From NCBI GenBank assembly GCA_047967505.1, contig CM106538.1: a stretch of 64,000 nt of DNA; one strand, given 5' to 3'. Shown piece by piece: positions 45,361 to 56,799 of this stretch. The notes under the pieces are model-generated. The model worked only from the letters and a program-made list of their open reading frames with translations. It ran no database searches and was not told the DNA's origin. How positions within the stretch are numbered: the stretch's first letter is position 1; each line of letters starts with the position of its first letter. The position numbers were made by a program, and so were the translations under genes. The stretch comes from Dipteris shenzhenensis. Taxonomy: Eukaryota; Polypodiophyta; Polypodiopsida; Gleicheniales.

Positions 45361-45374
45361 TGGTATCAGAGCAC
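45361..45374 (+). promoter_or_regulatory. Primer binding site (initiator tRNA-Met)
   Basis: TGGTATCAGAGCAC, one base after the 5' LTR. The first twelve bases match the iMet primer site used by many plant LTR elements. Confidence 0.85.
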
Positions 45375-46510
45375 AGTGAAGTATCACGACAGTTCAAGAA
45401 CACAACAAAGTCACCTGCAGTCTGCTGCAAAGAGGAAGGGGCACGCTTTCATGATATGCATGTAGCAGCACAGCAGTTTGGGGTCACAGGCGTAGAGACT
45501 TCCCTTCTCCAAGCATGGCATTAAAACATGTCTCTGGTGTCGTTTCTATTGGAGGGCCGTGTGGGCATCATTTCTACTGCTAATCTTTTTAGTCTACGGG
45601 GCCGTGCCAGCATCAATTTTGCTACTACTCAAAGGACTAGTCAGAAGTGACCACTGACCTTTAAGGGGCAACTTAGAGGCCTATGCAATGGTGAATCGGT
45701 GTCAGTGAAGTTTGTAGCTTCGATGATCTGCGAGCTCAGCTGTGTGATGCAAATCGATGAAGAAAGGACGGCAGTGCCAACACAGATGTTTTGGGGGGAG
45801 GCACTCTAAGGCCTTTGTAAATCTCACCTTCGCAATTTTCACGGCACTGGAGTTCAGACAGCCTTGTTGGGTGGCCGCATGTTTTGTGAAGTGTTGGAAG
45901 TTGGAATGCTATTTTGGCGATTGTCACGGACTAGTTTAGGTAACTAGTATATCTCTAGAGGAGTCTAGACTCTAGGCTTGATGCTTTGCTGAATCACGGT
46001 ACCTGCACACAACGGCTTTACAGTTGATACAAGATTTTGCCTCTTGAGGATCACATCTGTAGAGCTACAGAGATACATAGAGGCCGTTGCCACGCCATGC
46101 AAAGGTTTTAAAACCTTTACTCTTTAAAAAAAAAAAAGCCATGTCTCTCAAGGTCATAGACCTTTGTAAAAGCCATGTCACCATAGTCTTTTTACCCTCT
46201 CCACAGTATAAGACCTTCCTTTTTTCCCCCCCCAAAGGATCGAGGTCTTTTTCACCCCTTTTTCTCTTTCAAGATCCTAAGGTTCTCCAACCTTTAGCCT
46301 CGCCGATTTCAAGTAAAAGATCGACAAGTTCGAGATCCAAAGAAGGGAAAGAGCGGAATTAAAAGGCAAGTCCATGAATCAAAGAAAGCGAGACGACTTT
46401 TAAGACGAATCCAATGCCTCGAACTAATATCAGGGAAAGGGGCATCACATTTTTCTCTCTTACATAAAGTGCTTTTCTTTATAATTTCTGGAAAAAAATA
46501 CGTCTTTAAA

Positions 46511-47577
46511 ATGACAACTCCAGAAAGGGATGGTATGATTAGGGAGGCCAAGGAAGGGGCTAGAAAGGGAAAAGCAATAGTTGGAGAGGAAACACTTGAG
46601 GGGGTACAAACTAAAACCCAAGAGAATAATGTGGAAATGGAGGATATTGATTATGGTGATTATAGAATTCAGTATCCGGAATTCACTTAACTTGAAACTC
46701 GAATGCAAAATATAGAAACACAGTTAGGGGTTATCAATGAAACATTAAAAACCCTAGCTGAAGCTATGACTAAGATAGTCGATTCCCAATCGGTATCTAT
46801 TACTGAAAAATCACCGATTCCTCCTAATCAAGTTGAGAGGGTTACCTCTCGACTTAGAGAAACATCAAACATCCTTAAGGACTTAAAACCACCAATTTTC
46901 AATGGGGAAGAAAAGGAGCATAATAAAGATTCGATTAATACGTTCTTGCAAAAGTGGCAAGACTTCCACTGACTCAGGAATACACCTCTTGAAAATCAAG
47001 TCGTGGAAGCAAGTCTTTCCCTTGGAAATAAAGCCTATAAATGGTGGATGAGCCTCAGGGAGAGTGATAGAGTTCCTAGATATTGGACTGAGTTTGAACA
47101 AGCCTTTCTAAAAGAGTTTTTACCCAAAAATGAATTACAAAGAGTGTGGGAGGCTTGGGACAATTGCACTATGGGTAAAAACACTCTAGTCTAGTACATA
47201 GTGAATTATAGGGAGGCAGTCCTTAAGCTGAAAGGAATTGATGAATTCGAAAAGATAAGGGGTTTCGTGAGAGGTCTCAAAGACACTTATAAGGTTGAGG
47301 TGAAAAGAAATTCTCCTAAAACCTTTAAGGAAGCCATTAAGTTCAAAGTTGGAACTTCAAAGCAAATAGGTTTTGTTCCAAACTTCAATAAATTTTCCAA
47401 TCTGAAAAGGAAGGGGCACTTTAAGAAGGAGGTTCCTCAGGCACCACCTAAGAAACCTCAAACACAAAATTATCCTCTCTTAAAGAAAGAGAATTATGAA
47501 AAGGCCAGGAGAGAAAATCTTAGCTTCAAATGTTTGGGCAAAGACCATGCTGCTTAGAACTACCCTAAAAATAAACC
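46511..47577 (+). pseudogene. gag of the gypsy element
   Basis: One frame from ATG 46511 (MTTPERDGMIREAKEG), interrupted by TAA at about 46688, TGA at about 46970, TAG at about 47192 and TAG at about 47555. Recognisable parts are the coiled helix (IETQLGVINETLKTLAEAM), the gag core (LKPPIFNGEE, FLQKWQDFH, AYKWWMSLRESD, FEQAFLKEFLP) and a ruined zinc knuckle (LSFKCLGKDHAA-stop-NYPKN), in which two Cys are missing. The reading frame is otherwise preserved, showing that base substitution rather than indels dominates the decay. Confidence 0.85.
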
Positions 47578-47578
47578 A

Positions 47579-47959
47579 GTGGGAGCTAAAGCCCCAAATA
47601 GACCTCCACAAAGACAAGTGCATGCGGTGCAAGTGTTGCCGCTTAATGGTACTGAAAAGTACACTAAGGTAGAGGTCTATCATGAGGATAGCACCCACAT
47701 GTGCTGTCTATCATCGGCAATGTGGCAGCCCACCTTTGGTCCTCATGATTTAATGAGGATGCATGGAAAAATTAAGGGGCAAAGAGTAAGAGTGATGGTC
47801 AATGATAGTGCAACACATAATTTCTTAAATTACTCATTAGTTAAGAAATTAAAATTGCCTGAGAGTCCCAGTGCCCATAAATATGTGGTCTCTTTGGTGA
47901 AGGGCAGTGATAAAAAAGTTTGGGACACCATGATATATGGTGTAGAGGTGGATATCTAA
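47579..47959 (+). pseudogene. Aspartic protease of the gypsy element, active site damaged
   Basis: Continues in the gag frame. The expected D-S-G-A-T-H-N-F active site reads VMVNDSATHNFLN at 47795-47833, so the Gly codon is missing and the preceding hydrophobic residue is Asn. The flap-side sequence (LVKKLKLPESPSAHKYVVSL) follows. The frame ends at TAA 47957-47959, exactly where RT should begin. Confidence 0.8.
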
Positions 47960-48650
47960 AAGAATTACAGATATTCTTCGGTTTGTCAGGATTCTATAGG
48001 AGATTCATCCAAGATTACGCTAAGATTGTTGTTCTGATGACGGACCAGCTTAAGGGGAAGGGGAGCACCTTCATATGGGATGAACCTCAAAAGAGAAGTT
48101 TTGAAAAATTAAAGGTAGCTATAGCGGCAGCTCCTGTCTTAAAAGTAGTGGATCCCAATGAACCATTCGTGGTTGAGATAGATGCTAGTGATTTTGCTAT
48201 TGGGGCGATACTTATACAAAAAGGTCGACCAGTGGCTTTTGAAAGCAAAAAGTTAGATCATGCCCAATGAAATTACTCGGCATATGAGAAGGAACTATAT
48301 GCTATAGTCTATGCTTAAAAAAAGTGGAGGCGCTATTTATATGGTGCAAAATTTGAGATCATCTTTGATCAAGAGAGCATAAAGTGGATTTGTAATCAGC
48401 CAGAGCTTAAAGGTAGAAAAGCTAGATGGGCTGAGTTAATGCAAGATTTTGATATACAATTGACATATAGGAAAGGGAAGTTTAATGTGGTAGCAGACTC
48501 TCTTAGCCGAATGCCAATTGCTAATGAATTGAGTTTTACTCAATTTCAGAATGATTTCCTAGAGTCCTTAAAGGGGAAATGTGAGTTTGATCCTCACTTC
48601 TCTGAAATATGGAAAGCAATAAAAAATAGGGATCCAACTAATTGAGAGGC
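47960..48650 (+). pseudogene. RT thumb and RNase H of the gypsy element
   Basis: A new frame starts in the RT thumb (LQIFFGLSGFYRRFIQDYAK), then FIWDEPQKRSFEKLK, VEIDASDFAIGAIL (RNase H catalytic D), NYSAYEKELYAIVYA and VVADSLSRMP. In-frame stops interrupt at 48268 (TGA, where family members have Arg) and about 48316 (TAA). The whole palm with the Y/F-x-D-D motif is missing. Confidence 0.85.
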
Positions 48651-48659
48651 TTTCACTGA

Positions 48660-50010
48660 GGAGTCGCATGGAAATGGTGACACACCATAGGTTGGTGATA
48701 AAGGACTCAAGTGGAAAAAATATACTATTGAAGATGGCTACCTGCTCTATAAGGGTAGAGTATGTGTCCCGGATGATAGACATTAGGCACCAAATCCTTT
48801 TTGAATGTCATGATAGTCCAAGTACTGGACACTCGGGAATTTAGAAGACATATGTACTTTTGAAAAGACAATTCTTTTGGCCTGGAATAGGTAAGGACGT
48901 CCAAGATTATGTATTAAAGTGCCAAAAATGACAGGTCAACAAGGCTGAACGCCTTGAGGTAGGAGGTCTCCTACACCCATTGGAGATTCCATCTGGCAAA
49001 TGGGAAAGCATCTCTTCATTGTGGGACTACCTAGGACACAGAGGGGGCACAACTATGTGTGGGTAATTGTGGATCGGTTGACCAAGATGGCTCATTTTAT
49101 TCCTATCAGTGAAGATGTTAAAACTCCAGAATTAGCTAGGCTATTTGTGGAGCATATCTATAGACTGTATGGGCTACCAATCGGTATTGTTAGTGACAGG
49201 GATAACAAATTTAACAACCATTTTTGGAGAGCTGTGTTTAAGAGGTTAGAAACTTCATTGAATATGAGCACCGCGGATCACCCATAGAGTGATGGTCAAA
49301 CTGAAAGGGTCAATCAGATCATTGAGGATATGCTTCAAGCATATGTAAGCAAACAGCAAACTAATTGGGAATAGTATTTGCCCATATTAGAATTTGCATA
49401 TAATAGTGCCAAACATTCAGCTACAGGTTTCAGTCCATTCATGATGATATATGGATTTCAACCTAGAGCCCCAACGACAATGGGACTCGAAAAAGAGAAG
49501 GTTCAAGCGGCCAAAGTCTTTCTTGATGATATGAATCAAACGCTTAAGTTAGCTAAAGATAGCATAAGAAGAACTCAAGATAGAGCACGAAGTTATGCAA
49601 ACCCCCACCATAGAAAGTTGGAGTTTTAAGTAAATGAGAAAGTCTACCTTAAGGTACCCGAATCTTCAGAATCTCTAAAGATAGGTAAATGTCTGAAGTT
49701 GTCCCCTAGGTATTGTGGACCATTCACAATACTTAAGAGGATTGGAGAACTTGCTTACAAACTAGCCTTACCTGAGGGATGTAGAGTACATCCAGTTTTT
49801 CATGTAAGTAGGCTAAAAAGAAAATTAGGAGATGATGATAATCTCATTGGAAATGAAGTCCTAGTTGAACTCATTGAACCTACATCTTTACCACATGAAC
49901 CAAAAAGAATTTTAGATAAACAAGAAAAAAAATGTGACATACTATATGGCAAGAATGTCTGGTTAAGTGGAAAGATAGATCTGAAGAGAGTTCAACACGG
50001 GAAAGGGTAA
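48660..50010 (+). pseudogene. Integrase of the gypsy element with chromodomain remnant
   Basis: The N-terminal HHCC zinc region is frame-broken (HDSPSTGHSGI, VLKCQK-stop). The catalytic core has IVDRLTKMAHFIP (first D), IVSDRDNKF (second D) and SDGQTERVNQ (E), with the expected HPQ-SDGQTE changed to HP-stop-SDGQTE. [16 protein letters not shown] and [18 protein letters not shown] give the GPF/Y module. Near 49950, in another frame, the DNA reads [14 protein letters not shown], a chromodomain core. In the main frame the same DNA is nonsense. Stops lie at about 49285, 49372 and 49627. Confidence 0.88.
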
Positions 50011-50077
50011 GTAGTCTCCAGAGGAGGTTTCCCAATTTTGTTTTCGAGGACGTAAACCATTCTTAAGGGGAAGGGGA

Positions 50078-50412
50078 TGTTACGTCAGCCATAATCCCAG
50101 GAGTGTGGATATGGTGAAGTGGGAAGCCAGAGGGCTTGATAGTGCAAGGTTGAACACACAAATTAATGCCTAGCATTATAGAAGGATGCCAAGAGGGGTC
50201 AAAAGATTAAGGTCCTTTGAAAGGACACTTGGCATAAAAGGGGTCCACATGTCATGCACTGGGTTCAGGGGAGATTTCTAGAGACAGGCTCCATAAAGGA
50301 AGAAGACTAAGGGAACTCAAGGAAGTTCACATACAAAGTAGGAAGGAGCTCTCTGGCAAATCATGGCTGGGTGGAAGAATCCATGATGAGCCCTCTTTGT
50401 GGTGTCGTATCA
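50078..50412 (+). repeat. 3' LTR of the gypsy element
   Basis: 335 bp from TGTTACGTCAG to GGTGTCGTATCA, preceded by the polypurine tract and followed by the CCTAG duplication. Confidence 0.92.
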
Positions 50413-50417
50413 CCTAG

Positions 50418-51270
50418 TTTGACCACATCTGTAATGCAACCAACTGGTTGCTCCAACATGAGACCATTCTAACCTCAAGCCTCAGAGGGCAAATAAGTGG
50501 GTGCCACTCAAAATCCTTAGGACATGTAGGACTAGCCCAAATGAGTCCCCTAGACAAGTGCTGCCAAACCATGTGGAGACTCCTCATCAAGGGGGAGACC
50601 TTCCTTGTGAGGAGAGCCTCTAAAAAGATCCACTTGTGACTCTATTACCACTATCCTTTTGTAGAAGGTGTGTTCTGAAGAAGTCCCTACCAAAGAAAGA
50701 GCTTCCAGGGTCTGGTGTGTGGGGTGAGGCCTTGGACCACTAGCTTGCACCCAGGAGGGCTCTCCTCTACATCTTTAGATTGATGATTCCTAGCACTCTA
50801 GTGTGCCTATGGTAGGATCAATGTCTGCAATCGACCTTGGCTCTAGTGTTCCATGTACCATCAGAGCCTTCCCATAAGAATTTGCACAAGAAGCGCCTAA
50901 GATGACCCACGCATCCCTTGTGAAAGCACCAATCAGAGGCTATGTACCAGGTTGTGGTAAGGAGGACCTGGTGCACCAGGGCCTTGCCTGCTTCTAAGAT
51001 CCAATAGAGAAGATTACTCCGCACACTCTCTAAAACCAGGTCTATTTGTAGCTTCGCTAAAGTGTCTATTTCCATCAGAAACCAAGATATATCATTGTCT
51101 ATCCACACAGAATCGACCAAAAGCCGAGGGCTGCTTCCAATCACAAATCTAGACCTAATGTGTTGTGGTGGAAAGGAAGTTAACGGAGTTGGTCTAGTTC
51201 ATCCTAGCCCTAGAGGCCTTGTAGTATACAATGCTGCTTTTTCCACATATAGGGCCAAGACATCTGCAAA
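50418..51270 (-). pseudogene. LINE RT C-terminus, right half of the interrupted element
   Basis: The minus-strand frame 51144-50818 reads NLLYWILEAGKALVHQVLLTTTWYIASDWC then HLRRFLCKFLWEGSDGTWNT, the typical segment after the RT thumb in L1-type LINEs (A-G+-x-LI-x-QVL-x-x-x-WY). It continues beyond the gypsy insertion into 45016-43823. Confidence 0.78.
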
Positions 51271-52090
51271 CTAGAGCTCCTGCTCCTGTCAAATTGGGAG
51301 CCTCACTAGATGAGGCTATAGGCTAAGCACGCAAAAAGTAAACTAGCACCTTAACAAAGAGTAAAAGAAATGGGGGAGGCCACAACCTTGCCAAACCAAG
51401 CAAGAAAAATACAAGGCATCCCCCATGTTGACACGAATAAGATTTTACTAGAGCTTTCTACATATAAGCTTGATACCCCTTGGATCCATCTATTCGATAA
51501 GCCTATGTTTAGGGGTTCTAAGGCTCCAATGTTTTGGACATAGGTTATGCGCCAAACATATGGATTCAATGCACATACTATTCATGTTTCATATTGTAAT
51601 TGTTGTACAAAAGACCCTCCAAGTGTTCATACAAACTATACGAGAGTATATTGAATCAAATAGTGGAATACACCATATGCAAAATATAGAATAAAAAATC
51701 GGAATAGTCGGCTATTACAAATATATAATTAGATGCACAATACTATAATCATTCCATAATCATTCATAATATGGATCTCTCATCCAAACATACATCTCTC
51801 CCATCTATCACAGATACAAAAATACGATGCATTAGCAATTGTAATAGAACTTTGCAAAAATTTCCTAGAAAGTTTTTAGCTCCCAACTACCTTCTAGCCC
51901 CCTCAGATTGCCCTACCCATATGAATTCAAGCTCTGAGAGTACATATGGCTCCCTAAGTCACTTGTTCACCATCTACCACTCCTTTGGCCTTCTTTTTAG
52001 CACTCTATGTGTTAGTGCTATGCACAATATTAAACACATGATGTTGAGCTGCATCCTCAACACCTTCCTTCAAGATCAACATCATGAAGT
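51271..52090. other. Unassigned sequence
   Basis: No supported gene. It could contain the 3' LTR of the copia element to the right, but I find no match to that element's 5' LTR. Confidence 0.4.
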
Positions 52091-52096
52091 AGGCAT

Positions 52097-52776
52097 TTAC
52101 CTCAAAATGATGATTATGGGGAATTGAAGAAGGACTGAGCACACCCCTTTAATGGGGAATCGAAGAAGGACTGAGCATTGCATTCCATCACACCCCTTTA
52201 ATGGGAATGTCCTTCCTTTGCCGTCCAAACTAAGAGCTTGTTGGTTCTTCTGGAAAAGCTCTTTCCCAAGTGGTTTGCTAAAGATATCTACAACATTCTC
52301 TCTACTATCATAAATGTTGCAATTTGATGTCACCAAGTATGGATTCTTGGCTAATGCTTGAGCCTATTGATTATCATAGTGTATTGTTGTTGGCTTTGAC
52401 TCATCAAAGTAATCTATTTTTGACAATAGTATTCTAAGCCATATAGCCTCACATGCACTTGTTGTGAGTGCTCTATATTCTTCTTCTATTGAAGACAAAG
52501 AAATAGTTTCCTACTTGTTTGACAACCGAGATATAGCACCTTGATGCATATCCTTGTTTGGATATCCTGGATAGGCACTATCACAATATCCATGCAGCCT
52601 TGGATGATTTTCTATGTATTCTATTCAAACTGTCTTGTACCTCTGACGTATCTCAAGACTCTCTTAGCTTCATTCTAGTGAGATTGTTTTGAATTTGCTA
52701 TAAACTGTGCAAGTGAACTTTTTGCATAACAAATATCTGGCATCATGATCTTCAGATATACAAGAGATCCAATCAA
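52097..52776 (-). pseudogene. RNase H region of the minus-strand copia element
   Basis: Pieces in changing frames: SSLAQFIANSKQSH, RVLRYVRGT, and at 52336-52200 ENVVDIFSKPLGKELFQKNQ. This is the usual copia C-terminus, immediately before the polypurine tract. Confidence 0.8.
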
Positions 52777-53673
52777 CTATAGATTGTACTTGTCATTAAT
52801 AGTAGGCTTTTCTAGATCTTTGGTAAGTTTCAAACTCTGTTCCATGGGAGTGGCTACAATCTTGCAATCTGCCATATGAAACTTCTTTAAGAGACTATAC
52901 ACATTGTTTTGTTGGCTCATGAAGGTGCTATCTGAGTCTCTCCAAAACTCAATACCAAGACAATAGTGCATAAATCCAAGGTATTTCATGTTAAACTCTA
53001 CAGATAATTCTTGTTTTAGCTTGCTGATGAAGCTCTCATTGCTTCCTGTTGTAATCAAATCATCTACGTAAAAAAGTGCAATAGTAATGTCTTCCCCTTG
53101 AACATTGTAGTAGAGATTATGATTTGCATTGGACTTCATGTATCCCAGTTTAGCAAAATATATATTGATTCTATATACCAACTTTTGGGTGCTTGCTTTA
53201 AGCCATAGAGACTTTTCTTGAATGGCAAACTTGATGCTCTTTCCTTGGTTCAACATACACTGCTGGTTGCTGCATGCAGACTTCCTCGTCTAGGTAACCA
53301 TTGAGAAAAGCATTTTTGACATCTAGCTAGTACACATTCCATCTATTGAGTGTTGCTACTGATATAAAAAATCTAATGGAATCCATCTTTGCTATCCTGA
53401 TCATATTGCTCTGCAAATCCTTTTGCAAATGGCTTTGTATCTTTCAATGCTTCCATCTTGATTGTACCTTACTTTGTAAACCCATTTGTTTGCAATGGCC
53501 TTCTTTCTTGGTGGAAAGTGTTTTTTTGGCAAGTCCATATGTTCCTCAATGCTAGAAGTTAAACATGCATATAACTTTAAAGCCACTAACACTAGTTTCA
53601 CATCATCCATGAGACAGTTTGTAGAGACAGTTTGTATGTTTAATTTCCAAGTCATTGTTTGTATCAAAGACAA
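52777..53673 (-). pseudogene. Reverse transcriptase of the minus-strand copia element
   Basis: 53673-53401 carries the N-terminal block (KKAIANKWVYKVRYNQDGSI, ERYKA). 53256-52777 carries the palm and thumb with an intact catalytic FYVDDLITTG, and CKIVATPMEQSLKL. A frame break separates the two. The middle block (QMDVK-type) is lost or shifted. Confidence 0.88.
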
Positions 53674-53995
53674 ACCCTGCTACAATCAAGTTCTCTCTTT
53701 CCACTAGAGTAATTGAGATCATCATTGCAATCTTCGACACAAGTGGGGTGTTTCCAAGGACTCCTTGCATGGATTAGTCTAGATTCCATGCATATGTAAA
53801 TGCTTAGCTTTTTTAACTCTATTCACTCTTGGAACAAAACCCATATTTCTTTGTTACTGCAAAAATATCCTTCCCTAATGATTTATTCTTACCTCCCACT
53901 AATCTTACCAATGTAACAAATTGACCACAAATTTGTATTTTGGTGCATTAAATTTTACTAGATGGTGCACAAAGACATGATAATCATCTAAAGTA

Positions 53996-54300
53996 TGCCT
54001 TGCCATTTGATTTGATATCTAACATGACCCTGTTTGGACTTGTAAATCAAAAGATACAGGGATGTGAAAATGTCGTCTTTTGGGCCAAAACAAGGAGCGT
54101 GTTAACGCGCTCCTTGTTGTGGCCCAATGAACACGCTCCCTGTTTTGGCCCAAAAGAGGACATTTTCACATCCCTCTATTTTTGCAAGATGTCAACATTT
54201 GATTTTTTTGGCTCAAAAGATGAGTTTTTAACATCCCTACATCTCTTGATTATCAAATATAAATGGCATAATGTTACATATCAAATCAAATGACAAGGCA
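53996..54300. mobile_element. Foldback MITE with long terminal inverted repeats
   Basis: The left end TGCCTTGCCATTTGATTTGATAT (53996-54018; two short halves TGCCTTGCCATT and TGATTTGATAT) is matched in reverse by ATATCAAATCAAATGACAAGGCA (54278-54300; halves ATATCAAATCA and AATGACAAGGCA). The centre is a strong hairpin: 54058-54103 pairs with 54129-54175 almost perfectly, and a smaller inverted repeat (aaggagcgtgtt / cgcgctcctt) lies inside. There is no ORF. A target duplication could not be defined. It sits within the copia element between its RT and integrase parts. Confidence 0.85.
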
Positions 54301-54599
54301 TGATTTAGATATCATGCCTTTTTGTACCATATAAAAAAATTGTGTGCATTAGAATATGAATTTTGTGACACATAACCACCCTTTTGAATACTTTGTACTT
54401 CAAGCAATTATTTTATACAAAACTTAGATTCTTGCTTTGCTTGCTTGATTTTCCAACCACTTCAACTAATTGTTGCTCACTTTTTTGGGCTCATTCGCTT
54501 TTCTCGCTGGCTGTATTGACTACCTCCTGCTCATGTGAATTGTCTTCAAATGCCGTTACTTCTGCAAAAATTCATGAATTCTGAAGATAGGTGTTCACC

Positions 54600-55316
54600 T
54601 CCACTATTTGATTACATGACTTTAATCTTTTTGTTGTTTGATCTCATGACTTTAATCTTTCTGCTTGTCTAGTTCTCTACTATGGATTTGAATTCTTGAA
54701 ATCTAAAATAGTCTTCAGAGTCCTCTTTGAGAAAATAGATGCAACAATATCTGCTATAGTCATCGATGAAAGTCAAGTAGTAAATTGAACCATTGATGCT
54801 GTGGGGCTGTGCATAACCCCATACATCTGTATGAATCAAATCAAGAATACCTCTTGCTCAAGAGGTGCTTCTACCAAAATTGGTTCTTTTATGTTTACCG
54901 AAGCAACATGCTTCACAAACTTTTCCTAGAAATTGTAGTTTTGGAATTCCTATTGCCATATTTTGATTTCTCAGTTGCATCAATATTTTGAAATTAACAT
55001 GTCCATATCTTATTGTGCTACACTATGAAAAGTGGCATCAGCTGAGCTAACATGGCATGCAAATTTGGTATTGAAGCTAGCATCCTAAACAAGCTTTTCC
55101 TACTAACTAATATGATCTAGATTTGTCTCTAATTGTGCATTCATCTCCATCAAAGATGACTCGATAGTTGTGTCCTGCTATGTGACCAATTGACAAAAGG
55201 TTCTTGTTGAGCTTTGGAGCATAGAGTCCATCTTTCACCAATCCTTTCATACAAGTGAAGTTGTTCATTGGGACAATGCATTTTCGTTGAACTAGATTTG
55301 ATGTATTATTTGCCAT
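54600..55316 (-). pseudogene. GAG-pre-integrase and integrase fragments of the copia element
   Basis: 55316-55107 reads FTCMKGLVKDGLYAPKLNKN then LLSIGHIAGHNYRVIFDGDE, the GAG-pre-integrase region. Further left, near 54860-54700, frames give YGVMHNPTASMVQFTTYL-type integrase core sequence with stops. The D-D-E triad cannot be completed here. Confidence 0.7.
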
Positions 55317-55609
55317 GTAGATAACATTTTTATGTCCTTTAATGGTTTCATATTTGTGAATGTTTACTCTTTCCTATGGCTTTCATAGGAAGAGCAGGGT
55401 AATTTCAATATGCAGGGTTCTGAGGCTTTTTGTCACGTATAGATATATTGGGGTTGTCATTTGTAATATATGTGTAGCTTAGGATATCGAGTCATGTTCC
55501 ATTGAGAGACGTAGGCTTAAGTGTGGTAAGCAAACATAGTACATGCATGTGTAAAAGGAACGGGTATCATCATGGTTGAGATAATGAAGACTTTCGCCTT
55601 CATTAGGGG

Positions 55610-55830
55610 TTGCAAGGTTTAGGAGGAGTTTAAGGGTTAGAAGGAGGTTCCAAGGTTTAGAAGGAGTTCTAGGGTTAAAAAGAGTTCCAAGGTTTAGAAG
55701 GAGGTCCCAAGGGTAGAAGGAGTTCCAAGGTTTAGAAGGAGGTTCCAGGATTAGAAGGAGTTCCAAGGTTTAGAGAGAGGTTCCAGATTTTAGAAGAAAT
55801 TCCAAGCTTTAGAGTAGAGTACATGGTGGA
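55610..55830. repeat. Minisatellite of about 19-20 bp units
   Basis: Repeated ggtttagaaggaggttcca and gggttagaaggagttccaa units in head-to-tail order. Similar units occur at 32380-32490. Confidence 0.9.
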
Positions 55831-55859
55831 GAACTCGTCTCCCTCATAGATCATGGAGT

Positions 55860-56321
55860 TTAAGGGTTGAAGAACAAAGGGTTTAGGGGGAGCATAGGAG
55901 TGGGAGAGGAAGAAGGTGTAAGAGCATGGGGGAAAGAAGAGCTCATATTTTCTCTTTGCACATTATGCAACTCCTGCTTGAGCTGCATTTTCCTGGCTTG
56001 CGTATTTGTGCTGTACATTTTTGCCAAAGTATCCCATGCCTCCTTTGGCATACTTGCATCCTGAATATGCACAATCATAGAATCCGAAATATTGATAGAC
56101 AGCCAGTACATAACTTTTCTGGCTCTCTCATGCCATCCTTTAAATGCCTGCATTTCCTATTGATTGGGAACATTAGGAAGAACTGGTTCTTCTTCATTTC
56201 CTGTAATGAACTCCCAATAGCCTTTTCCCATAAGGAAATTCATCATTCTAAACTTCCATGCTTGGAAGTTGTTCTTGTCAAGCTTTTCACTGACAATCTG
56301 TGAAAGAGAATCAGATGCCAT
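55860..56321 (-). pseudogene. gag of the minus-strand copia element
   Basis: ATG at 56321 opens MASDSLSQIVSEKLDKNNF, then AWKFRMMNFLMGKGYW, an in-frame stop after VPNVPNQ-like sequence near 56160, and FKGWHERARKVMYWLSINIS, ASMPKEAWDTLAKMYSTNTQ and KMQLKQELHNVQRE. This is the UBN2-type copia gag. It runs into the minisatellite instead of a zinc knuckle. Confidence 0.85.
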
Positions 56322-56799
56322 TATAGAACATTGCAAAAAATTCTGTCACTGCAAAAGACATAGCTTCTGCCTCACACAGGCAAATCTGCAAAACTGACGA
56401 AAGTGGTATTTGACCACACAGTCACTTCCTAGTGACGATTTTGCATCAACAGGCAACAAGGATGATTCTGCAACTCCTAGTATCTCTGTGCATAGGCATA
56501 TGATGCAATTTCTGTCGCAACTTTTCACCGACCTGTAAAGCAATGGTCGCATAGCAAAAACCGGGCCTTTTTCTGAGTGCCTGCAAAGAACTTCCGCCTT
56601 CAAAACGGGACCCGCAGCATATACTGCCCTCTTGCCACACCACGAAGGGTGTCTCAATCTGAGACAGTGCACTCTTGCACTTTTGGTTGTCCTACCTATA
56701 GAGATTTGCTCCCAAACTCAAACAAGGAAAGCAACACTGGTCCTCTTACCAGGACACCGTGAACTTGGTTTGCTTTCTTGAGCTCCTTACCATGAACCA

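Larger units (their letters stand above)
45022..50412 (+). mobile_element. Complete but inactive Ty3/gypsy chromovirus-type LTR retrotransposon
   Basis: Two LTRs, a primer site, gag, protease, RNase H, integrase, a polypurine tract (cttaaggggaagggga, 50062-50077) and a 5-bp target duplication CCTAG are present in the right order. By eye the LTRs differ at roughly 5% of positions, so the insertion is not recent. The coding region is about 3.5 kb, shorter than usual, because protease joins directly to the thumb/RNase H part of pol. The catalytic palm of RT is deleted. About ten in-frame stops and two or more frameshifts make it inactive. It inserted into an older LINE on the opposite strand. 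Confidence 0.93.

Noticed and set aside
53486-53707. Plus-strand frame of 73 codons
   Set aside because: Antisense to the copia RT, which shows KWVYKV and VDDL motifs on the minus strand.
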